Assembly: GCF_004027225.2 (NCBI RefSeq)
Contig: NC_044278.2
Location: 94,914,743 to 94,978,742, forward strand
Direction: 5' to 3'
Length of the DNA stretch: 64,000 nt
Source of the DNA: Strigops habroptila
Lineage: Eukaryota; Chordata; Aves; Psittaciformes; Psittacidae
Position 1 is the first letter of the stretch. The number at the start of each line of letters is the position of its first letter. The translations under genes and the position numbers were made by a program. Below, piece by piece: positions 51,400 through 63,797 of the stretch. Below the pieces are notes generated by a model. That model had not been told where the DNA came from and did not search any database. It saw nothing but the letters and a program-made list of their open reading frames with translations.

Positions 51400-52403
51400 A
51401 TGAGACAACAGCCCAAACTTATTTCAAAATTAATAACCTTACCTTTTATTCACTTTCATGATTTTGTCACTGGTGAGGCCATGATGTTCATGTGTACCAG
51501 AAATGAATGCATATTGATTCACTTCAAAGAAGTTCCGTTACTTCATAGATAAGTAATTTTGCCTTAAAAAGAGAACCTTTCCTATTTGGCCATGCATACA
51601 CTAGACATCTGTAGAGTTTTAGCTTTCTGATTGCTTAGATCAAAGCCATTAAACTGTTCCTGAAGGCTTTTTGTTGCTTCTGCTAATAAGTTGCTAAGGA
51701 CAACCAGCCTTCAAACAAAAAACATCCAGGTGAATTTCAGTAGATAAAGATTTGGTTTAGCGTAGATAGCCAGTTCTTCACAGTCAGATGCACTCTAAAA
51801 TAACTCAGCCTGGTCCTTCAGCTTCTTTTGGGAGTTTTACAATAATTCATGTAAGAAAGCCATTTGCAACTTGTAAACTCGGGTTTGTGCACATACTCCA
51901 ATTAAAGAAATATCACTCCATCAGCTGACAGAGGTGCAGTCACAAAGATGAGGCACAGAAATGTCAGTTCAAGCCTTGTTCTGGAGTCAAAATGAAGATT
52001 GCATAAATAAAACTCTTGGTCTCTCAGACTGGAGAGCCAAAGATGGATGGATTGTAAGACTAGCCATCACTTCCCTCTGTGAACTTTTTGCTAGTAGTTC
52101 TAGGGTACCTTACTCACCCCACCTCCAAAGGTTACCTTGGCTCAGGCAACTTATTGTTTAACTAGACTCCAAGGAGCACCCTGTGCCAACAGCCAAGTGC
52201 TTGTGCATCACCAGAAAAGAAGTGTAAACAGGCACCTTTTATACTAACTGGAACGTTGTCTATTGGCATTCTGATAGTGTTGTTTTCTGTGCTGCAATGG
52301 ACTTAAACAAGATCATAGCCCTGATGGTGTTCTCTCATGTTTGTTGCGGTGAGGGTAAAAGGGAATAAGGACTCAATGGCTAATTCATTCATGACCACTG
52401 ATT
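51400..52403. other. Intergenic, no gene seen
   Basis: AT-rich; nothing recognised. Confidence 0.65.
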
Positions 52404-53091
52404 TAGAATCATAGAATAGTTACAGTTGGAAAGGACCTTAAGATCATGCAGTTCCAACCCCCCTGCCATGGGCAGGGACACCTCACACTAAACCATGTCA
52501 CCCAAGACTCCATCCAACCTGGCTTTGAACATCACCAGGGATGGAGCATTCACCACTTCTTTGGGCAACCTGTTCCAGTGCCTCACCATCCTCACAGTAA
52601 AGAACTTCTTCCTTATATCTAACCTAAACTTCCCCTGTTTAAGTTTAAACTCATTTAACCCTTGTCCTATCACTACAGTCCCTAATAAAGAGTCCCTCCC
52701 CAGCATCCTTGTAGGCCCCCTTCAGATACCGGAAGGCTGCTATGAGGTCTCCATGCAGCCTTCTCTTCTCCAGGATGAACAGGCCCAACTTTCTCAGCCT
52801 GTCTTCATACAGGAGGTGCTCGAGCCCCCATCATCCTTGTGGCCCTCCTCTGGACTTGCTCCAGTAGCTCCATGTCCTTTTTATGTTGAGGACTCCAGAA
52901 CTGCACACAGTACTCCAAGTGACGTCTCATGAGAGCAGAGGGGCAGGATCACCTCCTTTGACCTGCTGGTCACTCTCCTTTTGATGCAGCCCAGGATATG
53001 GTTAGTTTCTGGGCTGCAAGCGCACACTGTCAGTTGTTGTTCAGCTTCTCATCAACCAACACCTCCAAGTCCTTCTCTGCAGGGTACAATC
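52404..53091 (-). mobile_element. CR1 LINE, 3'-end fragment (about 690 bp)
   Basis: The longest CR1 copy in the window. It runs from the tail (TAGAATCATAGAATAG) through CAGTTCCAACCCCCCTGCCA, the CTTATATCTAACCT block, TGAACAGGCCCAACTTTCTC, TGGCCCTCCTCTGGACTTGC and CACACAGTACTCCAAGTG to TCATCAACCAACACCTCCAA. On the minus strand 52706-52488 still reads as the C-terminal part of CR1 ORF2, with [14 protein letters not shown] and [10 protein letters not shown] motifs over 72 codons. 5'-truncated as is usual; the far end is approximate. Confidence 0.96.
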
Positions 53092-56000
53092 TGAGGTACC
53101 ATTAAGTAATGTCTCCCACAAAAGCAGCTGCTTTGGTGAAGTCTCTTTTTCCTGGACATCTCCACATACTTTTACCTTTAATGGGGAATGCTTCAACCCC
53201 TGTTACTGCTGAATCAGTATGTGTGCCCTGCTAAGTGGCAGTGGTTTTGTAGAATCTCTTTGTTACCTTCTCCCTTGGGCAAGATATTTATATCAAAAAT
53301 AGAAATGCTTGGTTCCTTATACTTAGTGTGGGTGCCTTTGCTCAGTAGGCAATTGTTAGTATAGTTTTCAATATCTTTTCCCTTCTTCAGGAAAGGAAAT
53401 TTTTTTTTGTGGTCAAGGAGCCCTTCCCTTGATTCATATCCGTCTGTTTTCTCATAAACTCATTTTTGATTTACTCAGAAATTTGCTGTTTACCAACCAG
53501 TTCATGCTTCAACTCTTGTCCTGAATCTTTGAATTACCAGATAAGATGAGTCTGCTATAATAGTTTTTAGCTATTCCTATTCTTTAGCTCATTTCCCGGA
53601 TCTACTGCAATTCCCATGGCTATAGCTATACTAGCAATAAGTATGCTGGACCATTCTCTCATATTGAACTGAATGGCCCAGGTCTATATTGCAGAAGTTT
53701 GACCCTTTTAATCTTTCTAACTCTCTCTCTTTTCCAAACCACCTATTGCAATGACCCTGGTAACTTCCAAATCACGCATGGAAATTGGGAGAACACATGT
53801 TGGCACTGCCAGTACCAGATTGTTTTAACCATTTAACACTGTAGACCATCTGGCAACATTTCTGATGTCTGAGAACATCTCTGGGCATGTGTTATTTCAG
53901 TCTTATAACTGTAACTTCTATTTCTTAAAATAGCTGTTTCCTAGACTCTTGGTCTTCCCAGGAATCTCTATTTGTCAGATTTCCCAGTGGGGATTTTTCC
54001 AGTAAATAACATCTAAGGTTTAAATTTTTTCTACTGTAAATACTACTACTGTTTTTAGTAGTTTTGAAATCTTAAATACACAGATCCATTGGTAACTGCT
54101 GTCAGAACCTCCTTGTCCTGTATTTAAAAAGATCCGAGGGATGGCTTTCAGAGGGCACAGTATGCTGCTGACCCTGTTGCCAGTCTTCTTCTGTCTCAGA
54201 CGCTGAGGGTATTTTTTTGCTTGCTAGATTACCCCAGTCCTGTCCAGTTTCCATGAACTCTTCTGCCAGCCAGAAACCAGCACCAATGTCCAGTGCATGG
54301 TGGTGGAGTCAACATGAGGGGACAATTTCCTTACTTCTCCCATGACTGTCTCTGTGTCTGTCCCCACTGGGCATCACATTTTGTCAGGACCTCCTTCCTC
54401 CTGCTGCACTGCAACAATCCTTCCCTCTCAGTCTGTGCCTAGCTGCTATTTTCTTGTTGCAGACTTTCTTTGATACTCTTCCCACAACTGGATGAAATCT
54501 GTTAACAAAACCATTCTTTCCTTTGTTTCTTGATTTAAGACATCACCACCATAATTTACCACCACCATAATTTACATGCCTTGGGGCTTGTTTTCCTAGG
54601 TACTGAATTTTATCTGTGCAGCAATTGGAGACTCAAACCCAAGACAACCTTCAAAGGACCTGACTCTTCCTCCTTATTAATTAATCTGGGCACCAAAGGC
54701 TTCATCCTCTCCCAGGACTATTTTGAATGAGAGTATCCAAGGTTTTGCCAAGCCCAGCTTTATCAGTCTAGGCCCTGGAAAACAAACAAGCATTTGAAGT
54801 CTCAGTATTCTTTCATAACTGTGTTAGTAGCAGTCCACCTCTTTCTATTGCTGTCTGCACTTTATTAATACTTTTTCAAACATAAGTGAGGATCATTGCT
54901 ACGAATAAACCATAATTCCTACAAAAGAATTCCTCATCTCTGTCAGCTCAGGTTTCAGTGTTGATCTGTGTGCTTTGCTGTTCAGCCTGTCTTTATCTAT
55001 TGATTAACAATGCCAGTAGAAGTGATCTCTGCCTATCTTCTGAGCCCTTTCAGTTACAGTCTGACAAACACTAAATATGTCTGAATTAATCATCATTCCC
55101 TCAAAATCTTCTGTCTTAAAATTTCCTTGTGGGTATCTTCCTTTTTTTCCATGCAGTTTTAACCTCGCTTAGGAAGGAATTTCATTTTCAGCATGGTCCA
55201 GGTGTGGCCTACTAATGCTTCTACAAAAAGAGATTCTCCTGCATCAGACATATATTTTTCAGGTTTAAGGCATTTAAGTCAATGTCCTTAAGTCAAGGAA
55301 TTAAGCAAGTGCTTCATTAAGTCTTTAAATAAATCCTTCAGGAGTAAATACTGAAATATTTCCACCTTAAGGTAGAAACCACAAGAAATTGAATCTTTTT
55401 CCAGGGTTGTCCTAGTATTGTTGTATTTCCCTTCCTAATCAGGAGGAAGTAGCTGCCTTCCCCCCTTCCCTCCCCCAAATCGTATATCTCAGAATTAGGC
55501 TGCTTCTATAAGTTTAGCCCTCTGGAGGCAGAGATACCTGCTGTAGGAAGGAAAAGCTGCAGCAATGATCAGTTTCATCATCACCCATATAAACAAACAG
55601 ATGAGTTTATAGCAGTGACTTGCTTGCCAAGTGAACCTCAAAATGCATCTGAATGAACTTCTAGGAAATACTGGAGAGGTATTGGTACGTGTGACCTGTG
55701 TTCAGTAGGATGCTGAGTATCAGGATCTCTGGTTGTACTGTCCAAAATGCTTCTGGCATCTTGTGCAAGACAGGAAAGAGGCAGAGATGTAACTCCAATA
55801 CTTGTGTGGGAAAATGGTATAAAGAGGAGGCATAAAAATTCCTTGAGAACAGAGCAAAATCCTAGAATAAAGGGAGCACATACCAGACAGATTAACTTAA
55901 TTTGAACCATAAAGTAATCATACTGTTGGCGCTTAAGAAGGTCATAGATCAGTGTTTAAACAGAAGTGCACATGGTTTGAGATGTATCATTGAGTAGAGA

Positions 56001-56434
56001 AAAAGTAATTGAAATTCTCTGTTACTGAGTAAAGAGCAGGACAGAATATTGCAATATTCACACGGGAAATGGGAATAGGAAGAACAGCTGAAGTCTGGAA
56101 AATGGAACAGAGAGACTAGAGTGGAAAATTTTCATGAGGATATCAGTATAACAGGTATATCAGAAACCTGATGGAACTCATGATGATACGGGACACAAAG
56201 TATTTTAGGAAGGAGACTTGTGGTGATAGAAGAGCTCTGCTATATGTTACAGAAAACATTAATCATGTTAACAAAGTGTTCACAAAGGAAATAAATAGAA
56301 TCTTTGAGGATTGAAATCCGGGTTTATGAAGGAAAAGTATTAGTATGTAATATTATATGATCATATTCTGAGTGTGATTATACTTCTTACATTCTTTCCT
56401 GGTATATTACTGTTGTTAGATACTATTACATTAT
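53092..56434. other. Intergenic, pyrimidine-rich plus strand, unidentified
   Basis: About 53.1-54.8 kb is C/T-rich on the plus strand, so purine-rich on minus. I looked for retroviral or LINE coding motifs on the minus strand and found none I can name. Contains a perfect 16-bp tandem duplication at 54544-54575. Confidence 0.5.
54544..54575 (+). repeat. Perfect 16-bp tandem duplication
   Basis: CACCACCATAATTTAC occurs twice head to tail with no difference. Confidence 0.9.
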
Positions 56435-56540
56435 AAAATCACAGAACAGTTGTAGCTAGCAAGCACCTTTGGATATTGTCTAATCCGGTCCTGCTTGAGG
56501 CAGGGTCAACTGAAGTAGATTGCCCAGGACTTCATGAGGG
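56435..56540 (-). mobile_element. CR1 LINE, old tail fragment
   Basis: AAAATCACAGAACAGTTG, then CTAATCCGGTCCTGCTTGAG, GCAGGGTCAACTGAAG and GATTGCCCAGGAC follow the order of the CR1 end in reverse complement but with many differences. Confidence 0.75.
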
Positions 56541-56951
56541 AACAACATTAGCATATAGTGATTGTTACTGTAGAAAAGCCATTTTGTAGTCGTGACCATG
56601 ATATACTTGAATTTACATTTTCAGGATCAAAAGAAGCAAGAAAGCCCAAAGAAATAAGTAAAACCCCATTATAGCTGTTAAATTTCACAAAGGGGAACTT
56701 ACTTTTACAAAAGTGAGGGTGTTTTTGTTTATTAAGAATGTGTTTATAAAGGCATTGAATCTCTGCACACAGCTTCAGGACCACTTAAGGGTACCATAGT
56801 GGAGGAACAAAGCAAACGCCTTCTGCTAATTGAAAAAGATTTGAGAAATCACAGAAAGAAGGCAGCATAGAGAAACATCATGGAAAGGAATGCTATTAAA
56901 AACAAGAAGGATTCCTTTGAACAACTGAGGTAATGCCCAAATAGGGTGAAT
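56541..56951. other. Intergenic, no gene seen
   Basis: Between two CR1 fragments in opposite orientation; nothing recognised. Confidence 0.65.
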
Positions 56952-57157
56952 GGAAAGGCATCTTTCCTTGTGGCAAGGCACTGAACAGGCTGCCCAAGGA
57001 AGTTGTTGATGTTCTGTCCCTAGCAGTGTTCAAGGTCAGGCTGGATGGGGCCTTGAGCAGCTTGCTCTGGTGGGAGGTGTCCCTGCCCATGACAGGGTGG
57101 TTGGAACTAGATGGTCGTTAAGGTAATTTCCAACCCTAACCATTCTATGATTCTATA
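56952..57157 (+). mobile_element. CR1 LINE, 3'-end fragment
   Basis: GGCACTGAACAGGCTGCCCA, TAGCAGTGTTCAAGGTCAGG, GGTGTCCCTGCCCATGACAG, GTTGGAACTAGATGGT and CCATTCTATGATTCTAT follow the sense CR1 end to its tail. Confidence 0.95.
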
Positions 57158-60100
57158 TGTAAGCTGCAGTTAAGTGCAAAAATGGAGCAAGGCAGGCCAA
57201 AACCCGCCCCCCCACCTAAAACCTCCCAAATAATCCAGGAAATTGTTTACTGCAACTATTAATAAATCCCAAAACCACATCAGGATCAAGAAGCTTGTCG
57301 GGATTTTTAGGGTAGCTCAATATTCTAAGTGTGAAAGATGCAGGAAAGAAAAAGCCGCAGACAGAAAAAATGAATGTATTTGTACTTTTTGGATCTGTCC
57401 ACTGAGGAAGAGGCTGGACAGCCCTTCTTAGAGGACTTATCATGAACATGTCTCAATTTTAACTAAAAATGTCTTGGAACTATCAGGCAGAATTAGCATT
57501 ATTACTATTACTTGATGGTTTTTATCTAAAGTGCACCAAAGGAGCTCCAGGTAGAAATTGTTGAATTTCTCATGGTAATGTATAACTTTGCACTTACAGC
57601 TGTCTTAGCAGCAAAGGAATGAAAGATAGTTAATGTGAAAAATTGAGCCACTAATTTGGAAACCTGGCATATGTACTGGGCAAATTAGTAGTAATGCTAT
57701 TAAAGAACCACTGAGAATTAGTGGATAGATGCATAAACCAGACATATTGAGGAAGAACTTTTTTTGCAGCAAGGAAGAAATTTTACAAGGGAAATTGTGT
57801 CACACAAATATATTGGACTCCTCTGAAAGAAAAATCACAAAATAAAGGACATCTGGATTCAGCATATCTGGTCGTGCTCAAAAGATATTAAAAAATCTAA
57901 ATCTAAAGGGACCTATAAAGTAATTGAGCAGCTTTGGATAGAAAGGAAGATCCTTGTGTGAGTAATCAGGAGAGAGAGGGTACAAGCAAATGACCAATTT
58001 TTAGAGTGAAAGGTGGTTGCTGCCGGTGTGTTTCAGAGGTCTTTGCTGAAACTTTATTGTTCCAAATAATGAAATAATCTAGAAGAGAGGAGATAAAATA
58101 TGAAGATGATATGCAGAATACTTTGCTATTCTGAGGCTTGACTTTGCAGAACTGCAAAAGCAGCATGTGAGGATGAATAACAGAGCAATTAAGTGACACA
58201 TGAAATTTAGTAGAGACAGATGCAAAATGATGCACATCAGAAGCCTCCTTGTCCAGCAGTTTTAACTTTATAAATAAGATGGGGGGCTCTGAGCTCACTG
58301 CTGCCTCTCAAAACTGAGAGCTCATTGTATGAAGACCTCAGCTTCGAGTTCAGGAGCAGACAAAAAACCCCATGTTACTATACCACTGTGTAAATCTATA
58401 ATGCAACTGTGTTTTTAACATTCTGTGCAGCATCTAGCTCCCCTCAGGGTATTAACTCAGAGAAGGTTTACAGTTAAAAATGACCAATGCACACACTCCA
58501 GCTTCCATACACTGAATGGGTGTGTAGGCTGGGACCCTTCAGCCTGCCAGAGGTGATAGGAGGTTGTGGCAAAGGTCTACAAAGCTGTGTGTGGCCTGGA
58601 AAGGTCGAATACACATTGATTGTACTCACATTGAGTTTGGAAATAAAAGGAAACCTTTCGTCCATGGTAATGCTGGAAAGCTGTATGTTATCTTCCAAAT
58701 GCACCATGCTTTTCTGTACAGGCTCAAGGGGCCAACAAATGAAGTCAGTGGGAACCATATTCAGAATAAGCAAACAAAATTCTCTAGCTAAAAATACTTG
58801 TAAGGTACTAAGGGGAATTAGCATGTAAATTTACCTTTCCTACATTTCTCTGTTAGCCCAGCTGGAGACTGGATGCTGCTCTAGGTATATAGTCATTTTG
58901 AACCAGCCACCTTTTTCTTTGTACGTAGGAAGGAGCAATTTTTTCCTGCCCCTTTTCAATAGAAGTAGTATGGAGTCTCAAAGAAACATAGTAATCAGAA
59001 GGTTCAAAAAAGACGAAAAGATGTGATTTTCATGGAGGTAGTTCTAATGTATGTATGTACATATATATAATGTACATGATGTAATTCTGCAGCACATAGT
59101 TTCCATGATATGTACTTTGGCAAAGGAACTCTTCTGTGCAAGATATCGTGGTTGACAAAGGTTGGCATGGTCAAATTCATTGAAGAAAATGTCATCAAGG
59201 GCTGTTAAATCTCCAGGCAGTTCTGCAGCAAATCCTTAAGCAAGAACTGTTGACAGCTGAAAGACTGTTCTGGGGAAGCATCACTACATACTTGACTTTT
59301 TATTGAACTGCTCCACAGGCATCCTCAATTTGTCCCTGTCACAGGCAGGGAGCCAGGCAAAGTGAGCATTTTGACTGATCCTATGTGGCCTTTCTTGGCG
59401 TCTGATTTTCACTTGCAATGATGTGAAGAACGTGTGTGCAAATCCATAGGTTTGATCTTCCAAAACCTGGCCTTCAGGATAAAGATTTCTTCTTTCCTTT
59501 TTTTTCCTGACACCAGAAAGAGCTTTTTCCTAGGCACAGACACAGTGGCTGAGATGCAAGTCTAATTCTTATTGTATAGTTTATAGTTCATTTAAATAAG
59601 GCTACCATTGTGCACTACCAAGATGGTCACTGCTTTCTAGCTATGGTCTCTCATGTTGCTGGTGAGCACATGCGTGGCCTGATGGTCACCCAACACTGTG
59701 TTGATACATATTGGCCAGCTCTCACTAGCTCAATTTTTTTCCTTCCTTTAAATAGTTGCATACAGGGAAGCAAAATACTTATGTTTCTATGGCTGTGGTC
59801 TGCAAACATTGTGTATTGTATCTCAAGAAACAGTCAAATATAATTTGACCTTAGCTGTGGCTAAGGTTTCTTCTGCTAAAGCAAAGGAAGCTTTCATTTT
59901 AAAATGCTGTGTTAGCTTTACTACGATTTGCCATATCAAACAGAAAAGAGCCTCTGTTGCCTGTTTGTAAACTCTTGACATCATAGTAAAATTGTGCTTT
60001 CAGGTTTTGGTTAATTTTAGCACTTCAGTCTCAAAATTCCAGTTCTAATATGTTTCAGCAGTACAAGTGATGGATCTGTGCACTAGAGACATGAAAAATG

Positions 60101-60446
60101 AAAAGCAGAACACATCCCTAAAGTGGGAGCATGCAGTTCCCACAGCCAATTTGCCTACACTAGCAGATGTTTTCAGGATTGCCAGTCAAAGGGAAGTGGA
60201 ATTTTCTAGGGATATATCTGGAGGATGCATAATGGTGCTGATGCTACTGAAGTATTTAAGCTTTATGGAGATGCAAGTAGAGGATACATAAACCTAGGAA
60301 GTTTGCTTAACAAAAGGGAATGGCACTGCTATATTGATATGTAGAAACTACTCTATTACCTACAGAGGTTGTAGTGACCAGGCTTGATTATTAGAAAAGA
60401 AAGTAAGACATGATACTATTATTAAATTAGAATATCTGGGTTTTTT
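57158..60446. other. Intergenic, no gene seen
   Basis: Frames at 58474-58828 overlap on three tracks with no family resemblance. A TG/TA-rich patch at 59049-59080. Otherwise nothing recognised. Confidence 0.6.
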
Positions 60447-60451
60447 GCTAG
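60447..60451 (+). repeat. LTR target-site duplication, left copy
   Basis: GCTAG immediately before the LTR; identical to 61111-61115. Confidence 0.9.
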
Positions 60452-60710
60452 TGTCCTGGTTTCAGCTGAGATAGAGTTAATTTTTATCCTAGCAGCTGGT
60501 ACAGTGCTGTGTTTTGGCTTTAGTCTGTGAATAATGCTGATAATATACTGATGATTTAGTTGTTGCTAAGTAGCACTTACCCTGACCAAGGACCTTTCAG
60601 TTTCTCATGCTCTGCCAGTGAGGAGGGGCACAAGAAGCCAGGAGGGAACAGAGATAGGACACATGACATGAACTAACCAGAGGTATTCCATACCATAGAA
60701 TCTCATGCTC

Positions 60711-60720
60711 ATTATATAAA
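60711..60720 (+). promoter_or_regulatory. TATA box of the solo LTR
   Basis: ATTATATAAA at about 40% of the LTR length, the expected place for the U3 promoter. Predicted start of R is about 25-30 bases downstream. Confidence 0.7.
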
Positions 60721-60896
60721 GCATGGGGGAGTCAGCTAGGAGGGGATGATCACTGCTTGGAAATGATTACTACTCAGGGATGAGCTGGGCATTGGTCAGT
60801 GGGTGGTAAGCAATTGTATTGTGCATCGTCTGTCTTGGGTTTAATTTCTCTCTCTCTTGTTGCTATCTCCCTTTTCATTACAATTACAATGACATG

Positions 60897-60966
60897 TACT
60901 AGTACTACTACTACTATTATTGTTGTTGTTATTATTATTACTACTATTACTATTAATATTAATATG
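60897..60966 (+). repeat. Trinucleotide-rich tract inside the LTR
   Basis: Degenerate ACT, ATT and GTT triplets between TATA box and polyadenylation signal; part of the LTR rather than an independent microsatellite. Confidence 0.75.
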
Positions 60967-60990
60967 ACTATTATTAACTATATTTCAGTT

Positions 60991-60996
60991 ATTAAA
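60991..60996 (+). promoter_or_regulatory. LTR polyadenylation signal
   Basis: ATTAAA followed by a CTGTTCTTACCTC stretch, about 280 bases after the TATA box. Confidence 0.55.
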
Positions 60997-61110
60997 CTGT
61001 TCTTACCTCAACTCACAGGTTTTACCTTTTTCCAATTCTCCTCCCCCTCCCACTGGGGGGAGTGAGCGAGTGGCTGTGTGGTACTTGCTGGCTGGAGTTA
61101 AACCATGACA

Positions 61111-61115
61111 GCTAG
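61111..61115 (+). repeat. LTR target-site duplication, right copy
   Basis: GCTAG immediately after the LTR; identical to 60447-60451. Confidence 0.9.
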
Positions 61116-63797
61116 AATTGCCTTTGATTAGTGGTGAAGTGAAAGGTTTAAATTATAACGTAATGATGCTAGTACAATATAAGTGCTAATACAAATTTGC
61201 AGAAGTAATTTAGCTAGCTCATAGGAATTATAGTTATTATCCTACTGAATGCACTTAAGACATGCCTAGGAAATGAAAGTGTAGAACAGAGCAAATGAAG
61301 TGCAAAAGATGTATTAAAGGTGTTGTTCTTTGGAGCTTTCCTCAGAGTGATGTTTTTTAGAGACTGTGTCATGTAGTCCTATCAAGTAATAGGAAGATCT
61401 GAAAGATAAATAGCTGCCATGATTTTAAAGCATATTAACTTCATCTTGTTTCCCCTTTACATAAGCCTGTGACTTTCTGTAAGAACTTTAGTGTCACAAA
61501 ATAACCTGGCAAAGTTTGAGCATCTCAAATAGACGTTATGGGCCTCAGTTGCACTCTCGTGTGCATGGGTACTAGTGCTTGTAGCAATGAAGAAAAATTA
61601 CATTGCTCAGCACTGAGAAACGCAAAAGATCAGTTTGCTGTTCAGAGACATAATTTACGCTGGTAAGAGCCTTCCTCACCCTAGCACAGTGCCACACACG
61701 CTGCACATGTGGGTTAGAGGTCCCAGAAGACTTAAGAGGGGACCTTTGGGTTTGCTGGACCACTCCCCTATCTGCTTGACAAGTGATGTTCTCATTGTGA
61801 GGAAATCAGTCTAACACATGTGAGATTCCTGCAGCAGCAATGCTTGTGTGATGCATATGAGGGTCAAATTGTGGGAAAGCGCGAGGTTTGTGTGAAGAAA
61901 GCTGCGAGATTTCATCTGAATTGGAAATCTGCTGGCGGCCTGCTGTGTGTTTTGGCTCTTGTCTATCAGCCAGGCAAGACGTTGTTAAGACCAGTTTAGC
62001 ATGTGAAAGCAAGAGCAGCGAGAAATGTGCTAGGCAAACAGAGCCTTAACCTGGGAACACAGTATCAGACTTGTTGCTAGAGGAGTATAACATGATGCCA
62101 TGGAAAAGGGATGGTTAATGAAGATGCCACAAACAGGGCAGACCCTCCTCATGGGAACCACTTCATCTTCTGGGGAATATGGTTTTAATGGTGATGCAAC
62201 ACAGGTACAAAACCTGATAGATCCATGTGGGCAGACACTCTGGCCAGTACCCCCACTTTGGAGTGACTTCCGTTTTGCAGCCATGAAGGTGTGTTAGCTG
62301 AACTTGAAAGATGTCTGGGTAGAGGGGAGGACACTTCCCCCAATTCTCCAGATTCACTAATCATATAAACTGTACTAACAGTTGCCTTGTGGCCTGGGAA
62401 TTTGACAAATTCCTTGTCCTAAAATTAGCTGCACCAAAGCTTCATTTGCCTGGTTCTGTGAAGAGTTAAGCAGAGCTAATTGTGGCTTAGACAGTAAGTC
62501 CTGCTGCAGCTAACCAGAGCTAGAAAAAGTACATTTTCATCATGTCATTCTTTTTAATGAAAAGTAAAATGAAAGCTAACGCAGGAGATCCTGGGTGAGA
62601 GAAAGCTTTATTATGTACAAAAACTTCTCTACTTTTCTCCCAATCTATTATGTGAAAAATGAGTCATATTTTTGATGGTAGCGAATAAGAAAAGTTGCGG
62701 CTGAGGGACTGTGAGTACAAAGGGAGGCAGATGGATGGGTGCTGGAACATGCTGAACAAACAGCTTCATTTTGTTTATTCTCTTCTAAGGACTCAGTCTC
62801 TGAGTATTGGGAGTGCTACATAAAGCTAAAACCATTGTGCTTATTCTTCTCTGGTGGCATGCTCTGGATTTCAAGAGAATTACAGCTTTGGTCTTGTAGC
62901 AACAACAACAAAGTGGAAGAAACATCTTTGCCAAATAAAACTGAATTAAATCATGTGTTTCCCTTTATTTATTTCCTGCAACAGAAGTCCAGTCAGCCTC
63001 TGCCAGCTTGTCCTCATTGCACTGAAGACTCTGAAAGCAAAACATGAGGTAGTTTAATCAAGATGGAGTGAGCTATCTTCCTGTTTTGCTGTAAAACCCC
63101 ATGCAAGCTTGACTGACAGGCACTCGGTTGCATAGCCAGCCCATGTCACGCTGCTCAGATCTTTCCAGACTGGTCCCAAGCAATAGTTGTTCTGGTGAAC
63201 AAGGTCATCTGGTGACAACCAACCACAAAGATGGGTGTCCAGGGGCTGGGTGCCCAGGCACATGTGGGGTGACAGCACACCTTAGGCTCCTCTAGTCTTC
63301 TGCAAAGACACCCAGAGTTCATATTTAAACATCTATGGTAAAGGACAATGACTGCATTAATCAGCTCAGCACAGCAACTTCCCAGTGTGTGGCAGGGTGG
63401 GATGTGCTTCAGGGAGAAGGACCTCTGGCAGGTAAAAGATATCAGCCTTGGATGAAAAGAGCAGGGAACTTGTGTCCCACACTTATTCCCATGGCTCCCT
63501 AAATTCTGGCCAAAAAATTTAGCCCTAATGCTTGAGTTCAACCTTTTTATTGAGCATGTGTATGCACATATGCATTTATATTACAAATGCACCTGCACAC
63601 AAATGGGTTCTCTGTAATGGCTTGCATCTGAATGCACTTCTGTGAGTGCATGCATATAAATGCATACATAGAACTGCACTTACACCTGTTGTACATGGAC
63701 ATACACAACCCTCCCCACATACAGAGGGAGCATGAAATAGCACTAGAAATGTATTGGATAAGAAAGCAAAATGACTACAGTAAAAACAGGGAATTTG
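61116..63797. other. Intergenic, no gene seen
   Basis: AT-rich. A patch at about 63551-63710 is dense in TGCA and GCAY steps and may be a decayed minisatellite. The cysteine-bearing minus frame at 62284-62030 has no supporting splice or family evidence. Confidence 0.6.

Larger units (their letters stand above)
60452..61110 (+). mobile_element. Solo LTR of an endogenous retrovirus (659 bp)
   Basis: It begins TGTCCTGGTTT and ends AAACCATGACA, an 11-base terminal inverted repeat with one mismatch and the canonical TG..CA ends. Perfect 5-bp direct repeats GCTAG flank it (60447-60451 and 61111-61115). Inside are a TATA box (60711-60720) and an ATTAAA signal (60991-60996), in the order U3-R-U5 on the plus strand. 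No gag, pol or env sequence adjoins it, so it is a solo LTR left by recombination between two LTRs. The 5-bp duplication fits a class III (ERVL-like) element, though class is inferred. The type is one I associate with neoavian genomes. Confidence 0.93.

Noticed and set aside
52488..52706. 72-codon minus-strand frame with conserved-looking motifs
   Set aside because: It is the C-terminal part of CR1 ORF2, annotated as mobile element, not a host gene. The frame at 63632-63961 plus is the same case.
60799..61065. 88-codon plus-strand frame rich in Thr and Ile
   Set aside because: Lies wholly inside the solo LTR; the Thr/Ile run is the translated trinucleotide tract.
62030..62284. Minus-strand 84-codon frame with CPHG and CPVCG, zinc-finger-like
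   Set aside because: Cysteine spacing fits no finger family I know, and there is no splice or conservation evidence.
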